This document shows, in pieces, positions 43,107 through 51,380 of a DNA stretch of 64,000 nucleotides. Position 1 is the stretch's first letter; each line of letters begins with the position of its first letter. The translations under genes and the position numbers were made by a program. The notes beneath the pieces are model-generated. The model did not search any database and was not told where the DNA came from. It saw only the letters and a program-made list of their open reading frames with translations. Origin of the DNA: a virus; IMG/VR virus record IMGVR_UViG_3300011116_000448, positions 1 through 64,000 of that record. One strand, 5' to 3'.

Positions 43107-44222
43107 TTACGTGATGTCAATGGGGACGTAGCCCTTGTACCCCTGATTGGCGTACTTGAACTTTTCCTTCATGTAATCGTTAATATTCACGCCAAGCTTC
43201 TCTGCCATCTCAGAATCATTCTGAGTAGGCGTAGCCGAAACCCGGTTACCCTTGCGGGTGAACTGGGTGTCATACTCGTCGTCACTGCTACGCGAAGACC
43301 CAATAGGAGAGCCCTTACGTCTGGTCTGCACGCGGGGTGCTTCCTCTTCTTCAGTCTGTTCTTCTTCACGGACAGAACCGCCTTTGCGGGTAGAAGCCTT
43401 AATGTTGTACTTGGAAAGACGAGAATCCAATTCATCCCAATACTCGTCAGACTCCGGGTCGTACTTGCCCTCGTTGGTCAATTCCAACGAAAGGGTACGG
43501 GCAAGGACGTGAGCCTTCTGGTCCTTAAAGAACCACGGATTGCGCTCAACCCATTCCTTTGCAGCTTCCGGAGGACCAGAGTTTCCAATCTTCGGAGGCT
43601 CTGGAACGTCGGGGGTTTCGTCAAAATCCTCTTCAACAGCCTTCATGGCGCTAAAGCGCATCTGGGCATCGGCCAGTTCACGCGTAGCCTTAGCCACTGC
43701 CTTCGGGTCGTTTTCAGCCATAGCAAGTTCAAGCTGACGCTCAGTCTCCGCAACTGCCCGTTCCCACTGATTTCGCTGGCTTTCGATGTTCTGCTTTTCA
43801 GTGCCCTTTAGTTTGCTGGAAAGAGCCTTGATAACTTCCTGCTGCTGGCGCACCACTTCCTGATACTGGTTACGTTCACCAAGAAGATTCTTGATTCGTC
43901 GGTGGGCTCGGTTGGGCTTAGGTCGATCTTCAAGATCTACGTCTTCGTCGTTTACTTCGGTTTCCCTTGAGGTCTGCGATGCTTCCTTGCGGAAGCTTTT
44001 ACCTTTGGACGTTTCGGTGTCGTCCGCTTCGTCTTTGTCCTCTTCGATTTCTTTAGCTCGACCTGAGTCGTTGACTGTGAGAATTTCTTTACGCCTGCCA
44101 TAGTTCTGTGGGTTCTCGTTTTCGTTCAAATCCAATACAAGATTGTCAAGATCACTGGTGGAATTGTCACCTTCGGTGATTTCAATTTCAGTCCAATTGT
44201 TGTTCTTTCGCATAGTTGTCAT
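43107..44222 (-). CDS. Capsid scaffolding protein
   Basis: 371 residues. Acidic, disordered N-terminal third (DDTETSKGKSFRKE, VNDEDVDLEDRPKPNR), a central coiled coil (NQYQEVVRQQQEVIKALSSKLKGTEKQN to ERQLELAMAEND), then NPWFFKDQKAHVLARTLSLEL and YWDELDSRLSKYNI, which recur in phage scaffolds, and a basic C-terminus. Placement between portal and capsid is the classical scaffold slot. No protease motif is present. Confidence 0.8.
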   Translation of the reverse strand: MTTMRKNNNWTEIEITEGDNSTSDLDNLVLDLNENENPQNYGRRKEILTVNDSGRAKEIEEDKDEADDTETSKGKSFRKEASQTSRETEVNDEDVDLEDRPKPNRAHRRIKNLLGERNQYQEVVRQQQEVIKALSSKLKGTEKQNIESQRNQWERAVAETERQLELAMAENDPKAVAKATRELADAQMRFSAMKAVEEDFDETPDVPEPPKIGNSGPPEAAKEWVERNPWFFKDQKAHVLARTLSLELTNEGKYDPESDEYWDELDSRLSKYNIKASTRKGGSVREEEQTEEEEAPRVQTRRKGSPIGSSRSSDDEYDTQFTRKGNRVSATPTQNDSEMAEKLGVNINDYMKEKFKYANQGYKGYVPIDIT

Positions 44223-44228
44223 TGTGGA

Positions 44229-44678
44229 TTACTTCACTCCAAACATCGGGTTAATATCGCCCGGATTTTCAAGTTTCATGAGAATAAGTTCGTCTGCAAG
44301 CAAGACAAAAGACACGCCCTTTACCATAAGCTTTGTACCCTGATGCTTGCCCCAAACAACGTAGTCGCCCACCTTGCACCACGGCTCGCGGTAGCGCCCG
44401 TGCGGGAAGTACTTGCCGTCGGAAGGCTTGGCGTTTGGATCTGTGTAGCACATAGGACCCATTGCCTTAACCTGACCTACGTTGGTCAAATACTTAACGT
44501 CTTCGGTAAAGGAGGTAGGGAGCATGATTGAACCAACCTTTGCTTCGGGTTCAATGGGGCGGATAAGGATATTCCAACCCGTAACTTCTGGAAGTGGATC
44601 GGGGTCCGGAACGTTATTCGGGGAAACCCAATCAGTCTTGTTACCGTCGTATTTCATTAGCTGACCACTAAGCGACAT
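44229..44678 (-). CDS. GroES-like co-chaperonin
   Basis: 149 residues with GAGGAA before the ATG. After 30 residues the GroES fold appears: WNILIRPIEPEAKVGSIMLP, corresponding to the RPL-type first strand and the mobile loop region, TNVGQVKAMGPMCY, then CKVGDYVVWGKHQG and FVLLADELILMKL at the end. The insert after MCY (TDPNAKPSDGKYFPHGRYREP) is longer than in host GroES. Phage GroES substitutes (T4 gp31 type) pair with host GroEL to fold the capsid protein. Placed right by the scaffold and capsid genes, this fits that use. Confidence 0.82.
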   Translation of the reverse strand: MSLSGQLMKYDGNKTDWVSPNNVPDPDPLPEVTGWNILIRPIEPEAKVGSIMLPTSFTEDVKYLTNVGQVKAMGPMCYTDPNAKPSDGKYFPHGRYREPWCKVGDYVVWGKHQGTKLMVKGVSFVLLADELILMKLENPGDINPMFGVK

Positions 44679-44680
44679 TT

Positions 44681-44914
44681 CTATTCCTCTTCTTCGTCAT
44701 TTACAATATTTTTTCTGTTGTTGCGTCGCACTTCTTCAATTGCCAAACGCAAGGCGGCGACGTATCCTTGCGAGTGAGCTAGTTCAAACATATCACGCTC
44801 TTTCATGAGACTTTCCATCTTTTGTTCAATAAGGCGCATGAATTGCTTGGTAGAAGCATCATCGAGTTCACTGTCCCCGATGATGTTCTGTAGTCTTCGA
44901 TCTATGAAACGCAC
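44681..44914 (-). CDS. Small helical hypothetical protein, 77 aa
   Basis: Charged, helical, with an acidic end (NDEEEE) and a basic start (MRFIDRRLQNI). Situated between portal and GroES-like gene, overlapping neither. No family recognised; possibly an assembly factor. Confidence 0.6.
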   Translation of the reverse strand: MRFIDRRLQNIIGDSELDDASTKQFMRLIEQKMESLMKERDMFELAHSQGYVAALRLAIEEVRRNNRKNIVNDEEEE

Positions 44915-44919
44915 GAGTG

Positions 44920-47526
44920 TTACCTCTTATTGGTTGGCGTCGGTTTCTTCTTTTCTGATGATGCTTGTTGTTTTTCTTTTGACTTACGACTGCCAATGTT
45001 ACTTGCCAATTGTACTCCAAGCTTTTTGTGTTCCAGATCCTTTTTATTGGCAGATTCAAGATCCTTTCGGTTCCCCTCTGCTTCCTTCATAAGGTTATCC
45101 AGACCAAGCTTGACAGCTTCCAAGCCGTTGCGGAACTGTTCCACGTCAGCATTCATACCAAGTTCCCTTGACTTCAGCATGGCTTCAAAGCGGTCAATGT
45201 CGACCTTCTGGGCCTTAATGGACAAGTCAGCCAGATCCTTTGTCTTGACGTGAGCCACACGATCTTTTTCAGTCGTAGCCTTCATCAGTTCGGCTTGGGC
45301 AATCATGTGCATAGGTTCGTCGCTACCAAACGAAGCAGCAAGGGCCTGATTGGCTTTAAAGACTTCCTGTGCTGCCTGTGCCTGTACCTGAGCCAAAACC
45401 TTGGGATCTTGGTCAGCGCCCGGCTGCTGGTTAACCATTCCACCAATCTGTTCCGAAAGCTGCATCAACTGATGCTCGCGGATGTTGGCTTGGACAAGCG
45501 GAACAAACTGCTGCATGGTTGGGCTTTGCCCTCCAACCAGTGGATCTTGGAGCCACGTCATCTTGAACTCTACGTGTGCCTTGTGGTCCTGTCCGGGGAA
45601 AGCCTTGATGGGCTTACCTTCGTTAAGAGCAATGATGTCTTCAAGCGGGCTTGCGGGCGTTGCTTGAACGTCAGGCGTCATGTACTCGTCAATGTTCTCC
45701 TCCCCAAGGGCAAGGTAGAAATTACGGTACACCTTCTTCAGATTGTGGATGTTTGGAGCCTGTAGTGCTGCCTGAAGCTTTGTCTGGGCAAGGCTCAACC
45801 TGTGGGCGTTGCTTGTGACGTTAGGGTCGCTGACTGGGATAACGTCGACAACCTTTGGGTCAAAGTCAGTCTTGAAGACATTACGTTCACCACCCGACAC
45901 GTCGTAAGGATATTCATCGGGCATGTAGTCGTGATTGACGCGAGCAAGAAGCTTAAGATCCTGTTCTTGGCTGTAATGGACGCGCTTGTGAATTGCACTG
46001 AACAACTTCATTGAAGCTTCAAGCAAAGCCACCGTAGTGCCTACTGGGCCGTAATTTGTGGAGTCGTTGACTACCTGTTCGGTTGAGTCAGCAAAGTTAC
46101 CTGCTCGCTGGTCAAGCCACTGGAGCAGTGCAAAGAGTACCTGTGACGGTTCTTTGTACGGCAGTGGGAATAGTGCCTTGCTAATGTCCTGAATGGGACT
46201 CTCTGTCTCGCGCCACTCACCCGGAGCAATAGCAGAGTTGTCTCCAGTAATTCGTAGGCCTTTAAGTTTCAAACCACCCTGCAGATTGGCAAACTGTCCA
46301 GCATCCACAAGCGACCGGATAACGGACGTAAGCGTGACTTGGAAGTTACCAAGAAGGTGGAACAGACCTGCGCCGTAAAACCCAAAGGACGGGACGTACA
46401 GGTAGTGGCTGAACCAAATGATCTTTTTGCGGGCCTTGTCGTCTTCGTCCCAATTGCGACGGATGGAAAGAATCTCACCCGTTTCGCGAATGAACGTTAC
46501 AATGTACGGATCGGTAAAGCCTGACTCTCCGTACGGGCGTGGAAGCGAAAGGAAGCAGTGCTGTTCGCAAAGGGAGAATTCCTTGGCAAAAGTACCGTCT
46601 ACGTGAGACATGCCCACAGCCCTGCTGGCCGTGCTTGATATGTCTTCAATGACTACCGAAGACGCACCACCAACAAAGGAATCCCCAGTGATGTCATCCT
46701 TCTGGTCCTGCAGCGTAATACGTCCACGCCATTCTTTTGGTTCAATGAACTCACCGTTGATGACCTTGTTACGGAGTTCAGCGCCTGACATGATGGGCAG
46801 GATTTCCGTGTACCTGCGCGCCTTTTCAAGCGACCGCTGGTTGTTGTTGACTACAAAGTTTTCTGCCGGGATAAAGCAAGACACGGGGCGCTGAAGGTTG
46901 AAATCCCAGTAGGTCTTTTTGAACGCACTGCCGTACAACGGAAGATGGAACAAAAGCTTTTCCATGTCCGGGTAGTACTCAGTCATCTGCTTGGTGATTT
47001 GGTAGTTCATGAATTCCTTGACACGGTTGGCCTTCATGAGCTTTAGTTCTGTCTGTGAACCCATGACTTCAGTACGCACGGGACCACTGGCTGGAAGAAG
47101 TTCTGCGGTAGCCTTGGATTGGAACTTGACGGCTGCTTCAAGGATCAACGGATGGACAGCCATACACGCCCCGTCAAACGGAGCGTCTTCGTCATCCGAA
47201 TCCATGATGTTCATACCAAGATTCTGGATACCCTTCTTGATTGTCTCTTCCCACTCAGCACGGGATTCCTTGTCCTTGTCAAACCACATCTTGCACTGGT
47301 TGCCAATGCGCTGAAGCATCTTTTCATCCAAGTACCCTGCAATGTTTTCGTAGTGATCATACTCCTCTTTGTTATCCATTTCCATAGAACGGTCGAGGTC
47401 GTCTTCCATAAAACCTTCACCACCTTCGACTACAAATTCGATGGGGGAAGCATCCTTGCCGGGCACGGGAAGCTTAAGAGTTTGATCCCCAAGAGGGGCT
47501 TTGTAAGAAGATTTTTCAATAGCCAT
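44920..47526 (-). CDS. Portal protein
   Basis: 868 residues from the ATG at 47526, just after the terminase stop (a longer start at 47562 would overlap the terminase gene). Position next to the large terminase and length identify the portal of a podovirus with a long C-terminal barrel. Sequence features: early acidic linker (GGEGFMEDDLDRSME), mid-body KWFDKDKESRAEWEETIKKG, HFLSLPRPYGESGFTD, WFSHYLYVPSFGFYGAGLFHLLG, and from about 690 on a helical, Gln/Ala- and Lys-rich C-terminal region that would form the barrel. No active-site motifs are expected. It makes the unique vertex through which DNA passes. Confidence 0.85.
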   Translation of the reverse strand: MAIEKSSYKAPLGDQTLKLPVPGKDASPIEFVVEGGEGFMEDDLDRSMEMDNKEEYDHYENIAGYLDEKMLQRIGNQCKMWFDKDKESRAEWEETIKKGIQNLGMNIMDSDDEDAPFDGACMAVHPLILEAAVKFQSKATAELLPASGPVRTEVMGSQTELKLMKANRVKEFMNYQITKQMTEYYPDMEKLLFHLPLYGSAFKKTYWDFNLQRPVSCFIPAENFVVNNNQRSLEKARRYTEILPIMSGAELRNKVINGEFIEPKEWRGRITLQDQKDDITGDSFVGGASSVVIEDISSTASRAVGMSHVDGTFAKEFSLCEQHCFLSLPRPYGESGFTDPYIVTFIRETGEILSIRRNWDEDDKARKKIIWFSHYLYVPSFGFYGAGLFHLLGNFQVTLTSVIRSLVDAGQFANLQGGLKLKGLRITGDNSAIAPGEWRETESPIQDISKALFPLPYKEPSQVLFALLQWLDQRAGNFADSTEQVVNDSTNYGPVGTTVALLEASMKLFSAIHKRVHYSQEQDLKLLARVNHDYMPDEYPYDVSGGERNVFKTDFDPKVVDVIPVSDPNVTSNAHRLSLAQTKLQAALQAPNIHNLKKVYRNFYLALGEENIDEYMTPDVQATPASPLEDIIALNEGKPIKAFPGQDHKAHVEFKMTWLQDPLVGGQSPTMQQFVPLVQANIREHQLMQLSEQIGGMVNQQPGADQDPKVLAQVQAQAAQEVFKANQALAASFGSDEPMHMIAQAELMKATTEKDRVAHVKTKDLADLSIKAQKVDIDRFEAMLKSRELGMNADVEQFRNGLEAVKLGLDNLMKEAEGNRKDLESANKKDLEHKKLGVQLASNIGSRKSKEKQQASSEKKKPTPTNKR

Positions 47527-47537
47527 TGTGTGTAATT

Positions 47538-49349
47538 TTAACCGCCTGCTGCTTGTTTCCAATAGGTCCGTCGGGACTTCTTGTACATGTCGTCGTCTTC
47601 GTCTACCAAATCTTCACTCATGTGATTTTGGTTGCTTAGAGCCATGACGTTAGACCGAAGGTGAATGATTGCTTGGGTCATCGTATCTACAAGGTCATCG
47701 CTAGCCCCAAAGGGGAATTCAAGAGCGTCGCTCATAAGCATAGTACTGAAGTGTTGAGACTCGGGAACCCAAATACGACCATTCCTGAAATACGGGGTAA
47801 CTTGATGAGCCCTCATTTCCTTGTCGCCCCACTTTTGGGGTTCAAAGGGGACTACCGGGTAACCCATTAACTGCAGTTCAGGGATCAAACTTTGGCCCGA
47901 AGCCTTGTTTTCAATAAGAATTATATCAGGCTTGTAGTACTCATTCATTTCAATTACTTGCTTAAGAAGCTCTGGGTACTCCCATCGGTTCTTGTCACAC
48001 TCAATCAAAATCAAGTGAGGGACAAAGAACTCTTGACCTTTTGCCGTCAAGTTGCGTTGGTGGAATACCCCCCACACCGAGTAAGCACTGTAGTCAGCAC
48101 TTGTCTTTGAACTGTAGGCTGTGTCCAGCGAAAGGACAATGTATTCAATCTCTGGAGGTTTACTGGACCGCCAAAGGTTAAAGTCTGACTCCTTGAAGAT
48201 ACTGCCCTCCTCCGGAATGGGCTGCTGCATGTACAGGGCTGACCACTTAGCCGCAGTCATTGAAGGGTCGGCGCGCCTTTCTTCAAGGAACTCAAGGGTC
48301 TGGAATTCAGGCCAGAAAGACCCCTTTTCCGGAAGCCCAAGCAACTTGCTGGCCTTGGTATCCAAGATGGCCGGAATGGTAACAATCTTCCAAGGTCGCT
48401 TGGTCTTGCTGTCGTTGACTTCAAGGAACCCTGAAAGGTCTTCATTGTGCCATCGGGTGTTGACAATGATTTCAGACCCGTTGGGTAGGAGTCGGGTACG
48501 CAAGCCCGGGACGTACCAGTGGTTGATCTTACGACGCTCCACGGGGCTGTAGGCGGTCTGTTCAGAGACCACGTCGTCGCAGATCGAAATGTGGGCACGA
48601 CGGCCTGCAATCTGGGTACCTACACCTGCACCATAGTACTTGCCACCTTGGGTCAATTCCCACCGCCCAGCGGCTCTTGAATCGCTTTTGATGACTACGT
48701 GGGGAAAGACCCTAAGGTACTCTTCGGTACGCATAAGGTCTCGAATAGGCCTACCTGCGTTGTCTTCAACAAACTGTGTACCGTGACCAATGTGAAGGAT
48801 ATTCCATTTTGGATGTCTTCCAAGGCACCAAGCCACGAACAAATTAATGAGCTTAGATTTCATCGCACCGGGAGGACAAAAGACCATAAGGCGCTCCCGT
48901 GTGCCCTTTACGGTAGCCTCTTCCACCTTTTGCATTTGCTGGGCAATGACCCTAATGTGGGCTCCATCTATAAACCCTTCGGGGAGTGTGTAGGGGGCCA
49001 AGTACCGCACAAACATGTAGAAGTTGGTCTGGGCAAACTTGATAATTCGATTGGCTAGGAAGTTGGTCAGGAAGTCCTTGTTAGGGTCGGAATCAGGCAA
49101 CAGGCTAATGGCTTCAGTGATCTTTTTGTACAGGTCATCAAATTCCTTGTAGGTTAGGTCGTCCTTTGCTTTTCCGTCCACCACCTTTTTGAGGACAAGA
49201 TCAGATGAAAGGCCGATGTCGACTTTAGCTACTTCGACCTCTCGCTGTAATATCTTGGGGTCTACGGAGGGTGCTTCCTCCTCCGGTTTATCCAAGTAAC
49301 CCAGCAAACTTGCTAGGGCTTGCTCTTTTTCTTTGTCGTTATCGGTCAC
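47538..49349 (-). CDS. terL: Terminase large subunit
   Basis: 603 residues. Motor ATPase and nuclease for DNA packaging. Walker A is CPPGAMKSKL (about residues 158-167), Walker B ICDDVV (about 255). The RNase H-type nuclease starts at LSLDTAYSSKTSADYSA (about 408), with further acidic residues in LIENKASGQS (about 480) and ASDDLVDTMTQAI (about 570). An extended N-terminal acidic segment of about 90 residues precedes the ATPase. It follows the small terminase across a 274-base gap that has short tandem repeats. The mode of packaging cannot be told from sequence alone. Confidence 0.93.
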   Translation of the reverse strand: MTDNDKEKEQALASLLGYLDKPEEEAPSVDPKILQREVEVAKVDIGLSSDLVLKKVVDGKAKDDLTYKEFDDLYKKITEAISLLPDSDPNKDFLTNFLANRIIKFAQTNFYMFVRYLAPYTLPEGFIDGAHIRVIAQQMQKVEEATVKGTRERLMVFCPPGAMKSKLINLFVAWCLGRHPKWNILHIGHGTQFVEDNAGRPIRDLMRTEEYLRVFPHVVIKSDSRAAGRWELTQGGKYYGAGVGTQIAGRRAHISICDDVVSEQTAYSPVERRKINHWYVPGLRTRLLPNGSEIIVNTRWHNEDLSGFLEVNDSKTKRPWKIVTIPAILDTKASKLLGLPEKGSFWPEFQTLEFLEERRADPSMTAAKWSALYMQQPIPEEGSIFKESDFNLWRSSKPPEIEYIVLSLDTAYSSKTSADYSAYSVWGVFHQRNLTAKGQEFFVPHLILIECDKNRWEYPELLKQVIEMNEYYKPDIILIENKASGQSLIPELQLMGYPVVPFEPQKWGDKEMRAHQVTPYFRNGRIWVPESQHFSTMLMSDALEFPFGASDDLVDTMTQAIIHLRSNVMALSNQNHMSEDLVDEDDDMYKKSRRTYWKQAAGG

Positions 49350-49623
49350 TTTGATTCCTCTTTACAAAACTGTAACAATTATCAATTCTTTGAAATATTA
49401 CAAATATTACAGAAAAGTGATCGCAAGTTAACTACTTTCCGAAAAATCTGTGTGTATAATATACCCAAGGGGTATCCAAGGGGACCATTCGAAAGACAAC
49501 AATAGATGGATTTGGTACTAATCTTGTAATGTCAATCAATAGTTTATTTCGCAAGGTTAGGTACTTAGTTAGATCATACCCGGGGTACCCATAGATATAG
49601 TGGTACCAGTTAACCACGGAACA
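49350..49623. other. Gap between small and large terminase genes
   Basis: AT-rich stretch with no convincing gene. It holds a tandem 11-bp repeat (TACCCAAGGGG, TATCCAAGGGG at 49462-49483), a TGTAACAAT element near 49371 that recurs near 50888, and TACCCGGG copies near 49578 and 49634. A TATAAT at 49455-49460 has no good -35. Long gaps inside a terminase operon are unusual and may hold packaging or regulatory sites. Confidence 0.5.
49462..49483. repeat. Tandem 11-bp repeat upstream of the large terminase
   Basis: Two adjacent copies of TAYCCAAGGGG, one helical turn each, in the terminase gap. This is the spacing expected of a protein-binding site, such as the small terminase or a regulator. 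Confidence 0.5.
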
Positions 49624-50190
49624 CTATGTAGTACCCGGGTTAGCCCTCGACAAGATCGAGATTACCTTTTCCAAAGCTTCATCCTTTCCACCTTCCTCCA
49701 CTGGGGCTTTCGTACCGCGAGAATCTTTCTCTAGCTGCTCCCCAATAACTCCCTTTGTTACCTTGGCCTTGTCAATCTCCTTTTGAAGCAACTCACAGGC
49801 CTTAATAGCAGCTTGGTAGTTCTTTTCACTCAAGGCGTGGTTATAAACTTCCCTGATCTTTTGAATAACCTCAATGGTATCCAGACCTACTGCTTCAATT
49901 CGCTTCTTCATGGCAATAGCCACAGCCTGCTGGACCTTGGGCATCTTGAGCATCGTGTAACCAACAATCTCAGGGTTACCGCTTTTTGATCCAGCCATGC
50001 GAGCAGCTTGTGCTGCACTAGCCGTTTTCACGTAAGCTTCCACAAACCTGATCTGCAAGGGGGTCATCGTAGTCAGCAATTCCCGAAGGACCTTGTACTC
50101 CTTCTGCTCGTCCCGGTTAAGCAGCTTCAACTCTTCCTTGTCAATAGCAATGGCTACCGCATTGTGGGGTTCGTTAAGATCGTCTTCCAT
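49624..50190 (-). CDS. terS: Terminase small subunit
   Basis: 188 residues from the ATG at 50190; a longer start at 50214 adds eight residues. The central TPLQIRFVEAYVKTASAAQAARMAGSK with the following KMPKVQQAVAIAMKKR is the helix-turn-helix and repeat pattern of the terminase_2 family, followed by a coiled-coil region (YNHALSEKNYQAAIKACELLQKEIDKAK) for oligomer formation and an acidic-basic C-terminus. It recognises the packaging site. It is the first gene of the leftward late operon, downstream of a large intergenic region. Confidence 0.82.
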   Translation of the reverse strand: MEDDLNEPHNAVAIAIDKEELKLLNRDEQKEYKVLRELLTTMTPLQIRFVEAYVKTASAAQAARMAGSKSGNPEIVGYTMLKMPKVQQAVAIAMKKRIEAVGLDTIEVIQKIREVYNHALSEKNYQAAIKACELLQKEIDKAKVTKGVIGEQLEKDSRGTKAPVEEGGKDEALEKVISILSRANPGTT

Positions 50191-50257
50191 AAATTTTTTC
50201 CCTTTAGTACACAAAAACCCATTGACTTATCCACGGATTTTCTTAAAGCGTTCCTTT

Positions 50258-50263
50258 TTAGTA
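50258..50263 (-). promoter_or_regulatory. Candidate -10 of the leftward late operon
   Basis: On the minus strand TTTATACT lies about 70 bases before the small terminase start. No matching -35 is clear. Listed because a promoter is expected near here and the hexamer TATACT also appears in the two decamers noted at 4379 and 43071. Confidence 0.2.
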
Positions 50264-50618
50264 TAAATTACACCCCCTATGTATTCCCCCAATTTTTATA
50301 GGGGGGTCAAATTTGAAATATCTAGGACTAATTAAGGATTTTGGAGGGGGGGTCAACTAACCCCCAAGGGGCCCGGCCCTGTTTTTCCCCCTCCCCGTCC
50401 CTCCTGAGCAACCCCCCGAGGGCTAGTGGTAACTGACTAGTAGTAACCTAGAAGTAGTAGCAGGTTCACACTAGCGGAGTAACCATGCTGGGAGTAGGGC
50501 TACCTAGTAACCCAGCGGGACAAGGGGGGATATACCCCTAGCTCCCGTGGGGGAATAGGTCCGACCCCCCGGACATTACAGAATTGTCATGGTTCCACCC
50601 GGCGTGAGGTGCGACACT

Positions 50619-50646
50619 TTGTCACATGGACAGTACGGCTTAGTAT
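50619..50646 (+). promoter_or_regulatory. Weak sigma70-like promoter candidate, rightward
   Basis: TTGTCA (50619-50624), a 16-base spacer and TAGTAT (50641-50646) match the bacterial consensus at 5/6 and 4/6 positions. It would read toward the rightward accessory operon, about 700 bases upstream of its first gene. Could be chance. Confidence 0.22.
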
Positions 50647-50709
50647 TGATCAAGAACATTGTGTGAACCGTTGGTAGTGTGGAGTTATCGCTAGTGTCCC
50701 CCGGCCTCT

Positions 50710-50739
50710 GGGAGGGGGGCAGGAGGGGCGGAAGGGGGG
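50710..50739 (+). other. G-quadruplex motif
   Basis: Four G-tracts of 3, 6, 4 and 6 G are separated by loops of 1, 5 and 5 bases, meeting the usual four-tract pattern for intramolecular G4 DNA or RNA. It lies in the large intergenic region. Confidence 0.5.
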
Positions 50740-51305
50740 CAAGGTCCAGTCGTACCCCCGGAACTACCCCCCTCTGGACGGCCTTCCCTGAGCCTCTGGA
50801 AGGCTAGTGTTACCTTCACACTACCGAAGCCCTTGGGGCGGAACAATACCTGAACAGTTCAGGGTCCGGTAATGAACCTCACGCCCTTGTAACAATCTGT
50901 AACATCTTGTTACTTGCCACCCCTAGGGGGATGTGATGAGGTCCAGCTTGGTCTATCCCCTGAGAGGTAGACCCGTAGGACCGGAACCTCGTATATAGCC
51001 CCCTGCCACGGGGGGAACCCGGACCAAGAGGCGCAGGCTACCCCTTGCCCCCTTTGCCCCCCTAGCGGGGGTACCCTTGGCCCCCTACGGGGGGTTAGGG
51101 GTACCCTACGGGGGGCGGAGATACGGGGGGCCGCGTAAACGGACCAGCGGGGGCAACCTGCCCGCTGGTTAGGCCAAAGGTGATGACCCACGTTGCTAGT
51201 CCGGGTGCACATTGGATGCGCCTTCACTGGTAAAACAAGCGAAGGCTTGGCGACACTCGCAAGAGTGTAAAGGGGGCAGAACGTGGCAATCTTTTCTCAG
51301 TTGTT

Positions 51306-51372
51306 CCCAAGCAAACAATGCACCCAGCTACATGCAGAGACACTGCATGGTTAGTGCATTGTTACTTGGGAG
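51306..51372 (+). promoter_or_regulatory. Nested hairpin overlapping the ribosome binding site of the next gene
   Basis: Three stems fit inside each other: CCCAAG (51306-51311) with CTTGGG (51365-51370); AACAATGCAC (51314-51323) with GTGCATTGTT (51354-51363), ten perfect pairs; CATGCAG (51331-51337) with CTGCATG (51343-51349) and a five-base loop. The outer stem includes the first three bases of the GGGAG ribosome binding site (51368-51372), so folding would block translation of the gene starting at 51381. This looks like a translational operator or an RNA thermometer/riboregulator. Confidence 0.65.
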
Positions 51373-51380
51373 TAATGATT

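Larger units (their letters stand above)
50191..51380. other. Large intergenic region with repeats, G-runs and hairpins
   Basis: About 1.2 kb between divergent operons with no credible gene. Contents: GGGGGT/ACCCCC hairpin at 50348-50365; CTAGTRGTAAC direct repeats (50423-50433 and 50437-50447); a G-quadruplex motif at 50710-50739; GTAACA elements at 50889 and 50899 with inverted TGTTAC at 50908; a 9-bp hairpin ACCAGCGGG/CCCGCTGGT at 51143-51169; a GCAA-capped hairpin at 51253-51268; and the nested hairpin at 51306-51370. G and C homopolymer runs are abundant. It could include the packaging site next to the small terminase, an origin, or operon promoters. Confidence 0.6.

Noticed and set aside
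49455-49460. TATAAT element on the plus strand
   Set aside because: No -35 at 16-18 bases, and a transcript from it would run antisense into the small terminase gene.
49432-49617. Minus-strand frame of 61 residues in the terminase gap
   Set aside because: No ribosome binding site, tyrosine-rich odd composition, and tandem repeats inside it fit regulation better than coding.
50910-51227. Minus-strand reading frame of 105 residues in the intergenic region
   Set aside because: The translation is Pro/Arg/Gly/Ser low complexity from C-rich DNA, with no ribosome binding site, and it runs across hairpins and G-runs.
50215-51317. tRNA or rRNA genes in the long intergenic region
   Set aside because: No T-loop sequence (TTCGAAT or TTCAAAT type) or cloverleaf arms were found by eye.
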